NCBI RefSeq assembly: GCF_030551255.1
Contig: NZ_CP130630.1
Location: forward strand, 5,189,501-5,253,500
Reading direction: 5' to 3'
Source of the DNA: Streptomyces sp. NL15-2K
Lineage (GTDB): Bacteria > Actinomycetota > Actinomycetes > Streptomycetales > Streptomycetaceae
Length of the DNA: 64,000 nucleotides
Positions 34,501-41,939 of the stretch are shown one piece after another. The translations under genes were made by a program, and so were the position numbers. Numbering within the stretch: the first letter of the stretch is position 1; every line of letters starts with the position of its first letter. Below the pieces are notes generated by a model. It had not been told where the DNA came from and searched no databases. It saw only the letters and a list, made by a program, of their open reading frames with translations.

Positions 34501-34659
34501 CCGGTCCCGGTACCCCCCGAGGACAAGATCTTCCTCGGCGTTGGCGTCCTCGCGGAAGCGGGCGGGGCTGGTGGCCCAGGCGTCCAGCACGCCTCGCCTG
34601 AGACGGGCGGTCCCGAAGGGGTCCGCGCCCTCGGCCGCGGGCCGCACGAACTTGCTCAC
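31537..34659 (-). CDS. Sacsin-type Hsp90-like ATPase protein
   Basis: 1040 aa. The N-terminal GHKL ATPase is clear: VVELAQNAADAAARAGV (N-box), GVLVAANTGAPLDAAGVESL (the DxGxG-like turn is weak) and SVGRFGVGFAAVLAVTDEPA (GxGF lid). This matches the sacsin N-terminal ATPase-like domain. The remaining 850 residues have no recognised domain and are Asp/Glu/Leu-rich. Probably a cytoplasmic chaperone-like or conflict-system ATPase. GTG 34659 has GAGAGGG upstream. Divergent from the 1.5-kb repeat region. Confidence 0.82.
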   Translation of the reverse strand: MSKFVRPAAEGADPFGTARLRRGVLDAWATSPARFREDANAEEDLVLGGYRDRLVVELAQNAADAAARAGVPGRLRLTLRDGVLVAANTGAPLDAAGVESLSTLRASAKRDTPSVGRFGVGFAAVLAVTDEPAVVGRHGGVRWSLGEARVLAADTARHSPGLGDEIRRRDGHVPLLRLPFAAEGTAPDPYETAVILPLRDTAAADLAERLLNAVDDALLLALPGLEEVVIEIETEETRTLRRRTDGAFTVVEDSRDGTTYWRTTAAHGPLTPDLLADRPVEERLRPHWSVTWAVPVDATDGTPARPRTSPFVHAPTPSDEPLGVPALLIASFPLDSTRRHAAPGPLTDFLVQRAADAYAALLADWRPVTTGIIDLVPGPLGKGELDGALRQAILERLPRTSFLPPALEPARHDTDLPESLRPRDAEVVEGAGTDTVRVLAEVLPTLLPAGLERRVELRTLGVARVPLTDAVDRLAGLEKAPDWWRRLYDSLAGVDPDRLSGLPVPLADGRTTIGPRQVLLPIPDAARIDPEVLARLGLKVAHPDAAHPLLEKLGALPATARAVLTTPQVRAAVAASLDDEGGLDWEQDAPDAEELADTVLALVRDAGLEPGDEPWLGALALPDEDGEPAPAGELVLPGSPFHQVMREGELAAVDADLADKWGEQPLAACGVLASFALVRATDVVLDPDELEPREGDFAEPDDAGLLDAVDVWCEDILDRFPDTPVPPVATELVAVRDLDLVDDDKWPQALALLSQPPLRDAIVQPVRILLPDGTHEVVRPYTAWWLRGHPVLDGRRPAGLLAAGGDPLLRGLYDEADATGFDDEQVLRALGVRTSVAALLDEPGGAAELLDRLADPDRRVTSTQLHALYSALADLDPDQVTLPDELRAVVDGRVEVVDAADAVVVDSPDLLPFTEGVPLLPVRPTRAAELAELFQVRRLSESVTGEVSSEGTEHDVPESVRVLLGARTPSSYVEHEELVVDGVALDWRLTADGVLHAATVEGVAAGLAWAARQWPRRFEVAALLEDPSRTEELARDRWFD

Positions 34660-34808
34660 GTTTCCCTCTCCTCATCTACGTGAGGACGAAGGTACCGCCT
34701 GGGGGGCGTGGGTGCGCCGCCGCCCGCCCCGGGGTCGGCCGGGGGCTCCTCGGCCGAGCGCACCGCAGAGCGGGTCGGCCACCTGGACGTAGTTGATCGG
34801 CACCGTGG

Positions 34809-35090
34809 GGCCGCCCGCTTCTTTGCCAGTGTCGTGCTTCCACGACCCGAGTAAAGGGCGCTCCGCTGTCGCTCCGCGTCGCCTTCGGCGATCGGCCTAC
34901 GGCCGACCCTTGACTCGGCTCGCTCCAGCACGGGTGAGAAGCGAGCGGGCGGCCCGGAGGGATGGGTGGCCCAGGTCCGCCAGTCCCTTGGGTCGGTTGG
35001 GGGGGTGGGCCGGGGTTCGGGGCGCGGTCGCGCCTCGCCAGCACGCCGGGTGGGCCTGGCGGCGATCGGTGAGTGGGGGATGCGGGGCGC
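34809..35090. repeat. Left arm of a roughly 270-bp inverted repeat
   Basis: From GGGCCGCCCGCTTCTTTGCC through CGACCCGAGTAAAGGGCGC and the GAGAAGCGAGCGG block this segment matches the complement of 35868-36136. It carries one extra roughly 11-bp duplication near 34861. No gene is seen. It continues directly into the tandem repeat. Confidence 0.85.
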
Positions 35091-35434
35091 GCGCTCGCGC
35101 CTCGCCGGCACGCCGGGTGGGCCTGGCGGCGATCGGTGAGTGGGGGATGCGGGGCGCGCGCTCGCGCCTCGCCGGCACGCCGGGTGGGCCTGGCGGCGAT
35201 CGGTGAGTGGGGGTTGCGGCGCGCGCTCGCGCCTCGCCGGCACGCCGGGTGGGCCTGGCGGCGATCGGTGAGTGGGGGTTGCGGCGCGCGCTCGCGCCTC
35301 GCCAGCACGCCGGGTGGGCCTGGCGGCGATCGGTGAGTGGGGGTTGCGGGGCGCGCCGGCGGAGCGGGGGCACGCCGGGTCGGCTCAGCGGCTTGCGGTG
35401 AGTGGGAGGTGCGGGCAGGCAGGGGGACCCGGGC
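35041..35434. repeat. 65-67 bp tandem repeat, five full units plus a diverged sixth
   Basis: Units start GCACGCCGGGTGGGCCTGGC at 35041, 35108, 35175, 35240 and 35305, with a degenerate one at 35370. Periods are 67, 67, 65, 65 and 65 bp. Each includes GGCGATCGGTGAGTGGGG. All six frames stay open through the array only because of composition; no protein is credible. Confidence 0.9.
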
Positions 35435-35511
35435 GGCGGGCGGGCCAGAGCCGCGCATGCCCCGATCCGTCCCCTCCCGCAGCTCGGAGGGCTGAGCGGT
35501 GGGCTCGGGCA

Positions 35512-35593
35512 GTAATTGGCAGATCTGTTCCACCCTCGCGAGAGAAAACCGCAGGTCAGGTACTCGTGCCGGTGGAACAGATCTGCCAATTAC
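35512..35593. repeat. Perfect 23-bp inverted repeat with 36-nt loop
   Basis: Arms 35512-35534 (starting GTAATTGGCAGATCTG) and 35571-35593 are exact complements. The arms are AT-richer than their surroundings. The feature lies near the centre of the larger inverted repeat. Confidence 0.9.
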
Positions 35594-35636
35594 CGACCCG
35601 GTGGCCTGGTCGCCTGGCGCTGCCGGACGGGGCACT

Positions 35637-35857
35637 CCGTGATCCTCGCGCTCTCCGAGGGGTTCATGGCGACGGCGGTCGCGCTCGCGCGGCGTGCGGG
35701 AATCGAGGTGGAGATGCCCGAGCCGGGGTCCGGCCACGTGTGTGGTGGCGTCCAGCGCGACGTGCAGGTTCCCGGCAATCCCCGGACCGCGTCAGCCGCC
35801 GTCGTCACCGCGCTGGACACGCGGGCGCGGGAGATGGACCGCTGGATGGCCCGCTGA
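35637..35857 (+). pseudogene. Possible gene remnant
   Basis: A protein-like frame, ILALSEGFMATAVALARRAG then IEVEMPEPGSGHVCGGVQRD, ends at a TGA after REMDRWMAR. The codon bias looks coding, but there is no start signal and the upstream part is the palindrome. It may be the 3' end of a lost gene. Not recognised. Confidence 0.3.
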
Positions 35858-35867
35858 GCCCAGTGTG

Positions 35868-36136
35868 CCCCGCAACCCCCCACTCACCGATCGCCGCTGA
35901 GCCCTCCCGGCGTGCTGGCGAGGCGCGACCGCGTTCCCGGACGCCGGTCCGCCCCTCGGCCGACGCAAGGGGACCCCACCTGGGCCACCCGTCCCTCCGG
36001 GGCCGTCCGCTCGCTTCTCACCCGTGCTGGAGCGAGCCGAGTCAAGGGTCGGCCGTAGGCCGATCGCCGAAGGCGACGCGGAGCGCCCTTTACTCGGGTC
36101 GTGGAAGCACGACACTGGCAAAGAAGCGGGCGGCCC
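35868..36136. repeat. Right arm of the roughly 270-bp inverted repeat
   Basis: Complement of 34809-35090, including one inverted copy of the tandem-repeat unit (CACTCACCGATCGCCGCTGA near 35880). It ends about 65 bp from the stop of the DUF3027 gene. Confidence 0.85.
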
Positions 36137-36203
36137 AACGGTCACTCGCAAATGCCGGGCCCGAAGGAGGCCCACGCCTCCGGTGCGGCCACTGCCGTGG
36201 CTG

Positions 36204-37127
36204 CTACGAGTGCCCCAACTCCACGTCCTCGTCGGAGATCTCCGGCACAGACCCCGAATCCCGAGCCGGCCGCAGCGGGAACGGATCCACCCGCGTTTCG
36301 TCGATCACCGGCGGAGCCGGACGCGGTGGCTTCGGCATGACCGCTGCCTCGGAGTGGCCGCCGCAGCCGTACGACAGGGACACCATCCGCCCGTCGGCCG
36401 GTGAGAACTCGTTCGCGCAGACGCCGAAGGCCTGGCCCAGTGATCCGCCGATCGGCACGAGGAAGCCGCAGCTCACGCAGGACGCGGGTGCCGCCTGGGC
36501 CATGGGGGTCTTGGCGCCGTAGGACTCCTCCCAGCGGTCGGCGGCGACGTGCAGGCCGTAGCGGGACAGCACGCGGGCCCGGCGCATGCCGAGTTCCTCG
36601 GCGATCGCGGCGATCGAACCGCGTACGGGGGCGACGGGGAGGTTCGCCGGGGCGGCCTGGGTGACCTCCGCGTCCTCGGCCTCGACCAGTTCGGCCATCT
36701 CGTGCGAGACGGGGGAGCTCGGCAGCGGCTCGTCCTCGCCGGTGTAACCGGGCTCCAGGCGGAGGTCGTCGGCCTCGGTGGGGAGCAGGTCGCCCGGGCC
36801 CATGTCGCCCGGCCGCAGCCGCTCGCTCCACGGCACCCACTCGGGGGCGAGGAGCGCGTCCGGCCCCGGCAGCAGGACCACCTCGTCCAGCGTGACGACC
36901 TTCGCACGGGAGGCACGGGCGACCGTCACGGCCCAGCGCCAGCCCCGGTATCCGAGCTCTTTGCACTCGAAGAAGTGCGTGACGACACGGTCACCCTCGG
37001 ACACCAGACCGGCGTGCTCGCCTACGACACCTGGTGCGGCTGCCTCCTCCGCGGCGGAGCGGGCGAGGTCGACGGCCTCGGCGCACAGGCGGTCAGGGGT
37101 GCGGCTTCGCGTGGTCGCTGCGCTCAC
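36204..37127 (-). CDS. DUF3027 family protein
   Basis: 307 aa from GTG 37127, with GGAGAG upstream. Conserved blocks: HFFECKELGYRGWRWAVTVA, VTLDEVVLLPGPDALLAP, EWVPWSERLRPGDMGPGDLL, then SRYGLHVAADRWEESYG and SCVSCGFLVPIGGSLGQAFG. The two CxxC-like positions and CANEFSPADGR suggest a metal site. This is the conserved actinobacterial DUF3027, function unknown. The frame extends upstream without start signals. Confidence 0.87.
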   Translation of the reverse strand: MSAATTRSRTPDRLCAEAVDLARSAAEEAAAPGVVGEHAGLVSEGDRVVTHFFECKELGYRGWRWAVTVARASRAKVVTLDEVVLLPGPDALLAPEWVPWSERLRPGDMGPGDLLPTEADDLRLEPGYTGEDEPLPSSPVSHEMAELVEAEDAEVTQAAPANLPVAPVRGSIAAIAEELGMRRARVLSRYGLHVAADRWEESYGAKTPMAQAAPASCVSCGFLVPIGGSLGQAFGVCANEFSPADGRMVSLSYGCGGHSEAAVMPKPPRPAPPVIDETRVDPFPLRPARDSGSVPEISDEDVELGHS

Positions 37128-37441
37128 AGGTATCGCTTCTCTCCTACGCCGTCTCTCGGGTGCCGCTGCCTGTCGGCGGCGGGGCGGACGGAGCGGACCC
37201 GGGGACCGCGTCGACGTCCACGCCCGCTCACGCTCGGGCGCACCTGTACCACCCATTCTGCGGGATGGCTGAGATATGCACGCTACCTGTTCGCGTGGCC
37301 CTGGCCTACACCGACGCCTACACCCACCGGACTGTCACCGGACCGTTCCCCGGCGGCTGGCCGGGGCGACGGCCACCGGAAGTGCGCGGTCATAGGCGCG
37401 TAACCGCACTACACACAGCATTCTCGGGGCACTATGACGGG
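37128..37441. promoter_or_regulatory. Divergent intergenic region, DUF3027 / MFS
   Basis: 314 bp between two divergent genes, presumably holding both promoters. I see no clear operator, repeat or small gene in it. Confidence 0.4.
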
Positions 37442-38923
37442 GTGGCAGCCGCGAAGTCGCCCCAAGATGCCACCGGGATCGGTGGGCCCAAAGGAATGCC
37501 CAAGGGAGCCAGAGGCCTCAAGGGCATCAAAGGCATCAAGGGCTTCAAGGGGAGCAGTCGAGGCAGCGGGTCGGGCCGGGTCGGCGGCTCTCTCCGCTCG
37601 GTCGGTCGTGCCCTGCACCTCCCCGTCACCGGCCCCGCCCGCGGCATCCGCAAGGCGACCCACGCGCACGGCGCCGGCGAGTCCGGCCTGGGCAAGCTGA
37701 TCGAGCTGCACGGTGTGAACGGCGCCGGGGACGTGATGATCACCGTCGCCCTCGCCTCCACCGTGTTCTTCTCCGTCCCGACCGACGAGGCCCGCGGCCG
37801 CGTCGCCCTCTACCTCGCGATCACCATGGCGCCCTTCACGGTCCTCGCCCCGGTGATCGGCCCGCTCCTCGACCGGCTCCCGCACGGCCGCCGCGCCGCC
37901 ATGGCGGGCGCGATGCTCGCCCGGGCCCTGCTCGCGCTCGTCCTGTCCGGCGCGGTCATCACCGGCAGCATCGAGCTGTATCCGGCCGCGCTCGGCGTGC
38001 TGGTCGCGTCGAAGGCGTACGGCGTGGTCAGAAGTGCCGTCGTCCCCCGGCTCCTGCCACCCCGCTTCTCCCTGGTGAAAGCCAACTCACGTGTCACCCT
38101 CGGCGGACTCCTCGCGACCGGTATCGCCGCGCCGATCGCGGCGGGATTGCAGGCGATCGGTCCGCGCTGGCCGCTCTACGGCGCCTTCGTGATCTTCATC
38201 GCCGGTATGTTCCTGTCCTTCTCGCTCCCGCCGAAGGTCGACTCGGCCAAGGGCGAGGACACCGCGCTGCTGGCGGCGGACGAAGCGCACCTGCACGGGC
38301 CGCACCTGAAGCCGGTCAAGCGTCCGGGGCTGCGGACGGTCGGCATCGCCGTCACCCACGCCCTCGGCGCCAACGCCGCCCTGCGCTGGCTCTCCGGCTT
38401 CCTGACCTTCTTCCTCGCCTTCCTGCTGCGGGAGCACCCGCTGACGGGCGAGAGCGCGGCGGTCTCGCTGGGCCTGGTGGTCGTCTCGGCGGGTGTGGGC
38501 AACGCACTCGGTACGGCGGTCGGGGCGTGGCTGCGCTCGAAGGCGCCGGAGATCATCATCGTGACGGTCGTCGCGTTCGTGCTGGGCACCGCGATCACGG
38601 CCGCGATCTTCTTCGGCGCGTTCCTGGTGGCGTGTCTGGCGGCGGTGGCCGGGTTCTCGCAGGCCCTGGCCAAGCTGTCGCTGGACGCGCTGATCCAGCG
38701 GGATGTGCCGGAGCAGGTGCGTACGTCGGCGTTCGCGCGCTCCGAGACGCTGCTCCAGATGTCCTGGGTGTTCGGTGGGGCGGTCGGCATCGTGCTGCCC
38801 CTCAACGGCACGCTGGGCCTCTTCGTCGGCGCCGCGGTCGTCGCCACCGGCTGGCTGACCACCGTCAAGGGCCTGCTGAGCTCGGCCCGGCAGGGCGGTC
38901 ACGCGCGGCCGAGGGTGGCGTGA
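37442..38923 (+). CDS. MFS transporter with Gly/Lys-repeat N-terminus
   Basis: 493 aa from GTG 37442; ATG 37489 is an alternative. The N-terminal cytoplasmic tail is a collagen-like basic repeat (MPKGARGLKGIKGIKGFKGS) about 40 residues long. About 12 membrane segments follow from VMITVALASTVFFS, with LAPVIGPLLDRLPHGRRAAM (motif A-like) and a central loop at LPPKVDSAKGED. MFS_1-type exporter of unknown substrate. Divergent from DUF3027. Confidence 0.82.
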   Translation: MAAAKSPQDATGIGGPKGMPKGARGLKGIKGIKGFKGSSRGSGSGRVGGSLRSVGRALHLPVTGPARGIRKATHAHGAGESGLGKLIELHGVNGAGDVMITVALASTVFFSVPTDEARGRVALYLAITMAPFTVLAPVIGPLLDRLPHGRRAAMAGAMLARALLALVLSGAVITGSIELYPAALGVLVASKAYGVVRSAVVPRLLPPRFSLVKANSRVTLGGLLATGIAAPIAAGLQAIGPRWPLYGAFVIFIAGMFLSFSLPPKVDSAKGEDTALLAADEAHLHGPHLKPVKRPGLRTVGIAVTHALGANAALRWLSGFLTFFLAFLLREHPLTGESAAVSLGLVVVSAGVGNALGTAVGAWLRSKAPEIIIVTVVAFVLGTAITAAIFFGAFLVACLAAVAGFSQALAKLSLDALIQRDVPEQVRTSAFARSETLLQMSWVFGGAVGIVLPLNGTLGLFVGAAVVATGWLTTVKGLLSSARQGGHARPRVA

Positions 38924-38971
38924 GGAGCTTCTCGGGTACGGCACGCCGCACCCCGCGTAGGAGGACCACTC

Positions 38972-38998
38972 ATGGCGCCAGATAGCCTTCGGCCATGA
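38972..38998 (+). CDS. Eight-codon leader ORF upstream of the DUF2771 lipoprotein
   Basis: ATG 38972 encodes MAPDSLRP and stops at TGA 38996-38998, overlapping the lipoprotein ATG at 38995 (ATGA). It has the strongest ribosome binding site in the area, AGGAGG at 38959-38964, 7 bp before its ATG; the downstream gene has none of its own. This suggests translational coupling through a leader peptide. Expression is not shown. Confidence 0.5.
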   Translation: MAPDSLRP

Positions 38999-39513
38999 CC
39001 ACCCTGCCCCGCGGCAGAGCCGCTAATGAACACCGCTTTGTGCGACGCCGCCGCGCCGTCGCCGCCGCCGGCGCCGTTACCGCCGGACTGCTCGTCCTGT
39101 CGGCCTGCGACAAGCCGACGCCGCGCGCCACCGTGACGGTCGGCCACGACTCGGTGAGCTCCGAGGCCGAGTGCTACGAGGACGGCAAGAACCTCGGCCG
39201 CGAGGAAGCCACCAAGTGCGCGCTGAAGAAGGCGTCGGACACGATCAAGGTGCCGCAGAGCGAGACGCTGCGGATCGGGGTCGACCCGGAGGTCGCGGAC
39301 ACGGGCTGGGCCCTGTGGATCAACGGTCAGCAGGTCACGAGCGTGTACAAGAAGACGTACTACTCCTTCCAGGGCGTCGACCTCTTCGCCGATCAGCAGG
39401 GTCAGGCCGCGCCGAAGACGCTGAACATCAGCATCGTCGAGCAGAACAAGGCCGCGCAGAGCGACGAGTTCAAGGGTGTGTGGAACTTCAAGCTGGAGAA
39501 CGCGGACGCGTGA
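38995..39513 (+). CDS. DUF2771 lipoprotein
   Basis: 172 aa. The basic N-terminus (FVRRRRAVAAAGAVTAG) precedes the lipobox LLVLSAC, with Cys about residue 38, so it should be a lipid-anchored extracytoplasmic protein. The DUF2771 domain follows: ETLRIGVDPEVADTGWALWI, then NGQQVTSVYKKTYYSF. Function unknown. It lies just upstream of mqnB in the same direction. Confidence 0.85.
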   Translation: MTTLPRGRAANEHRFVRRRRAVAAAGAVTAGLLVLSACDKPTPRATVTVGHDSVSSEAECYEDGKNLGREEATKCALKKASDTIKVPQSETLRIGVDPEVADTGWALWINGQQVTSVYKKTYYSFQGVDLFADQQGQAAPKTLNISIVEQNKAAQSDEFKGVWNFKLENADA

Positions 39514-39526
39514 GCTGCGGCCGGCC

Positions 39527-40282
39527 ATGCGCGTCCTCGTAGCCACCGCGGTTCCTGTTGAACGGGATGCGGTGGCGAAGGCGTTTGACGGGGTGCCGCT
39601 GGGTCGGCTGTCACTGAGGTCCGTTGAGGCCGTGCCCGGCGTTGCAGGCTGTGCCCAACCCACTGCCGGTAAGACCACCATCGACCTCCTCGCCGTCGGC
39701 GTAGGCCCCGCCCTCGCCGCCGCCTCCACCGCCTCCGCCCTCACTGCGGCCGCCCTCGAAGGCGCCCCCTACGGCCTCGTCGTCTCCGCCGGGATCGGCG
39801 GTGGTTTTCAGCCCGAGGCTCCCCTCGGCTCGCTCGTCGTCGCCGATGAGATCCTCGTGGCCGATCTGGGCGCCGAGACCGCCGACGGGTTTCTGCCGGT
39901 GACCGAGCTGGGCTTCGGGAGTGTCAGCCATCGTCCGCCGGAAACACTCGTACGAGATGTCGTGTCGGCCACCGGAGCGCGCGCCGGTGCCGTACTCACC
40001 GTCTCCACCGTGACCGGCACCGCCGAGCGCGCCGCGGTTCTCCGTGCCCGTCACCCCCGCGCCCTCGCCGAGGCCATGGAGGGCTTCGGTGTCGCCGAGG
40101 CGGCGGCCCTGCACCACACGCCCGTGCTGGAGCTGCGCGCGGTCTCCAACCCGGTCGGCCCGCGCGACCGCGCCGCCTGGCGCATCGGCGACGCTCTCAC
40201 GGCGCTGACGGCGGGTTTCGGGAAGCTCAGGCCCGTACTGGAGAGTTGGAACCCATATGACCCCACTGACCCCAACGAGTGA
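39527..40282 (+). CDS. mqnB: Futalosine hydrolase
   Basis: 251 aa, nucleoside phosphorylase fold: LLAVGVGPALAAAS, YGLVVSAGIGGGFQ and the C-terminal EAMEGFGVAEAAALH with the conserved Glu-Met-Glu block that recognises the ribose. It removes hypoxanthine from futalosine to give dehypoxanthine futalosine in the menaquinone pathway of streptomycetes. It overlaps mqnD by 26 bp, which supports the assignment and implies co-translation. The start ATG 39527 is 14 bp after the lipoprotein stop. Confidence 0.92.
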   Translation: MRVLVATAVPVERDAVAKAFDGVPLGRLSLRSVEAVPGVAGCAQPTAGKTTIDLLAVGVGPALAAASTASALTAAALEGAPYGLVVSAGIGGGFQPEAPLGSLVVADEILVADLGAETADGFLPVTELGFGSVSHRPPETLVRDVVSATGARAGAVLTVSTVTGTAERAAVLRARHPRALAEAMEGFGVAEAAALHHTPVLELRAVSNPVGPRDRAAWRIGDALTALTAGFGKLRPVLESWNPYDPTDPNE

Positions 40283-41129
40283 GCCCGCGCGGTCTCTGCA
40301 GATCGCCTACTCCCCCTGCCCCAACGACACCTTCGTCTTCGACGCCCTCGCCCACGGCCGCGTCCCCGGCGCCCCCGCTCTCGACGTGACCTTCGCGGAC
40401 ATCGACATCACCAACGGTATGGCCGAGCGCGGCGAGTTCGACGTGCTGAAGGTGTCGTACGCCGTGCTGCCGTACGTCCTCGACGAGTACGCGCTGCTGC
40501 CGTGCGGGGGTGCGCTGGGCCGGGGTTGCGGGCCGCTGGTGCTCACGCGGGAGGCCGGGGTCGACCTGACGGGCCGTACCGTCGCCGTGCCGAGCGAGAG
40601 GTCGACTGCGTATCTGCTGTTCCGGCTGTGGGCGGCGGACACGCTGCCGGGTGGAGTCGGCGAGATCGTGGTCATGCCGTTCCACGAGATCATGCCCGCC
40701 GTACGGGACGGAAAGGTGGACGCGGGGCTCGTCATCCACGAGGCACGCTTCACGTACGGGAACTACGGGCTGCACAAGCTCGCGGACATGGGCGAGCACT
40801 GGGAGAACACGACCGGGCTGCCGATTCCGTTGGGCGCGATCATCGCGAAGCGCTCACTGGGGGCCGAAACTCTGACGTTGTTGGCCGATTCCATTCGCAC
40901 GTCCGTACGTGCGGCCTGGGACGACCCGGAGGTCTCCCGTCCGTATGTGATGGAACACGCCCAGGAAATGGACCCGGCCGTAGCCGACCAGCACATCGGC
41001 CTGTACGTCAACGAATTCACCGCCGACCTCGGAGAGGACGGCTACGCGGCGGTCCGGGGGCTTCTGACGCGCGCGGCGGCCGAGGGGCTGGTGCCGCCCC
41101 TCGGCCCGAACGCGCTCGATTTCCCGTGA
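40257..41129 (+). CDS. mqnD: 1,4-dihydroxy-6-naphthoate synthase
   Basis: 290 aa. IAYSPCPNDTFVFDALAHGR is the family hallmark, followed by FDVLKVSYAVLPYVLDEY and AGLVIHEARFTYGNYGLHKL, with the His proposed as catalytic base. It converts cyclic dehypoxanthine futalosine to 1,4-dihydroxy-6-naphthoate in the futalosine menaquinone pathway. It forms an operon with mqnB. mqnA and mqnC are not in the window, as is usual in Streptomyces. Confidence 0.94.
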   Translation: MTPLTPTSEPARSLQIAYSPCPNDTFVFDALAHGRVPGAPALDVTFADIDITNGMAERGEFDVLKVSYAVLPYVLDEYALLPCGGALGRGCGPLVLTREAGVDLTGRTVAVPSERSTAYLLFRLWAADTLPGGVGEIVVMPFHEIMPAVRDGKVDAGLVIHEARFTYGNYGLHKLADMGEHWENTTGLPIPLGAIIAKRSLGAETLTLLADSIRTSVRAAWDDPEVSRPYVMEHAQEMDPAVADQHIGLYVNEFTADLGEDGYAAVRGLLTRAAAEGLVPPLGPNALDFP

Positions 41130-41142
41130 GCTCCTGAGACGG

Positions 41143-41526
41143 TCAGACGTCCAGCTGGTCGGCGACCGCGCGCAGCAGGCCCGCGATCTTCTTGCCGGCG
41201 GTCTTGTCGGGGTAGCGGCCCCTCTCCAGCATCGGGGTGATGTTCTCGAGGAGGGTCGTCAGATCCTGGACGATGGAGGCGAGTTCGTCCGGCTTCTTGC
41301 GGGTCGCGGCCGCGACCGAGGGGGTCGGGTCGAGGATGGTGACCGAAAGGGCCTGGTCACCGCGCTGCCCGGCGACGACTCCGAACTCCACTCGCTGTCC
41401 GGGCTTGAGCGTCTCGACTCCGGCGGGGAGGACCGAGGAATGGACGAAGACGTCACCGCCGTCGTCGCGGGAGAGAAAGCCGAAGCCCTTCTCGCTGTTG
41501 AACCACTTGACCTTGCCGGTAGGCAC
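41143..41526 (-). CDS. Cold-shock-domain protein with C-terminal extension
   Basis: 127 aa from GTG 41526. The cold-shock domain (1-66) begins [20 protein letters not shown] (RNP1) and continues [12 protein letters not shown] (RNP2). A roughly 60-residue helical extension ([20 protein letters not shown], then [15 protein letters not shown]) is typical of the longer actinobacterial type. Binds single-stranded nucleic acid. Convergent with mqnD. Confidence 0.9.
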   Translation of the reverse strand: MPTGKVKWFNSEKGFGFLSRDDGGDVFVHSSVLPAGVETLKPGQRVEFGVVAGQRGDQALSVTILDPTPSVAAATRKKPDELASIVQDLTTLLENITPMLERGRYPDKTAGKKIAGLLRAVADQLDV

Positions 41527-41690
41527 GTCTGTCCTCGTCCTCGTACTCGTCGGGAAAACTGCTTCTGAAACGGCTCTTGATAGCACTCGGGCGGGTCGTC
41601 GGGACCCGCCGGTACCAAGGCTAATGCTCTTCAGGCCGGTGACAAGACGTCACCCGGTTGTTCCTTCGCGCAGGGAACTACCCTGGTCGA

Positions 41691-41939
41691 GTGCGTGACA
41701 AAACCCAAACGAATTCCGCCGCGCCCGGTGACCGACTGATCCGTACCGGTGCGATCGTGTTCTTCATCGGTGCCGTGGCCACTCTCGTCACCGTGGCGCC
41801 GTTCCTTCTCGGTACGACGCCTTTTCCGACGTACATGTTCGGTTTGAGCATGCTCATGGGCGTCGGGTTCCTGGTGGCCGGCGCCGGCGTACTGCGGTCG
41901 GTCGCGGCGGGGCGCCGTCAGGCGCGGGCGGGGCGATAG
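41691..41939 (+). CDS. Two-span membrane protein
   Basis: 82 aa, GTG start. Hydrophobic segments TGAIVFFIGAVATLVTVAPF and MFGLSMLMGVGFLVAGAGVL, ending in a basic tail (GRRQARAGR). No family recognised beyond a conserved streptomycete membrane protein. Its 3' end overlaps the convergent HAD gene by 22 bp. Confidence 0.75.
   Translation: MRDKTQTNSAAPGDRLIRTGAIVFFIGAVATLVTVAPFLLGTTPFPTYMFGLSMLMGVGFLVAGAGVLRSVAAGRRQARAGR

Noticed and set aside
35041..35434. CRISPR-like array
   Set aside because: Units repeat over their whole 65-67 bp length with no unique spacers, and no cas genes are present.
34676..35737. Long Pro/Arg-rich open frames through the repeat island
   Set aside because: They are open on both strands because of the repeat period and base composition, and have no start signals or homology.
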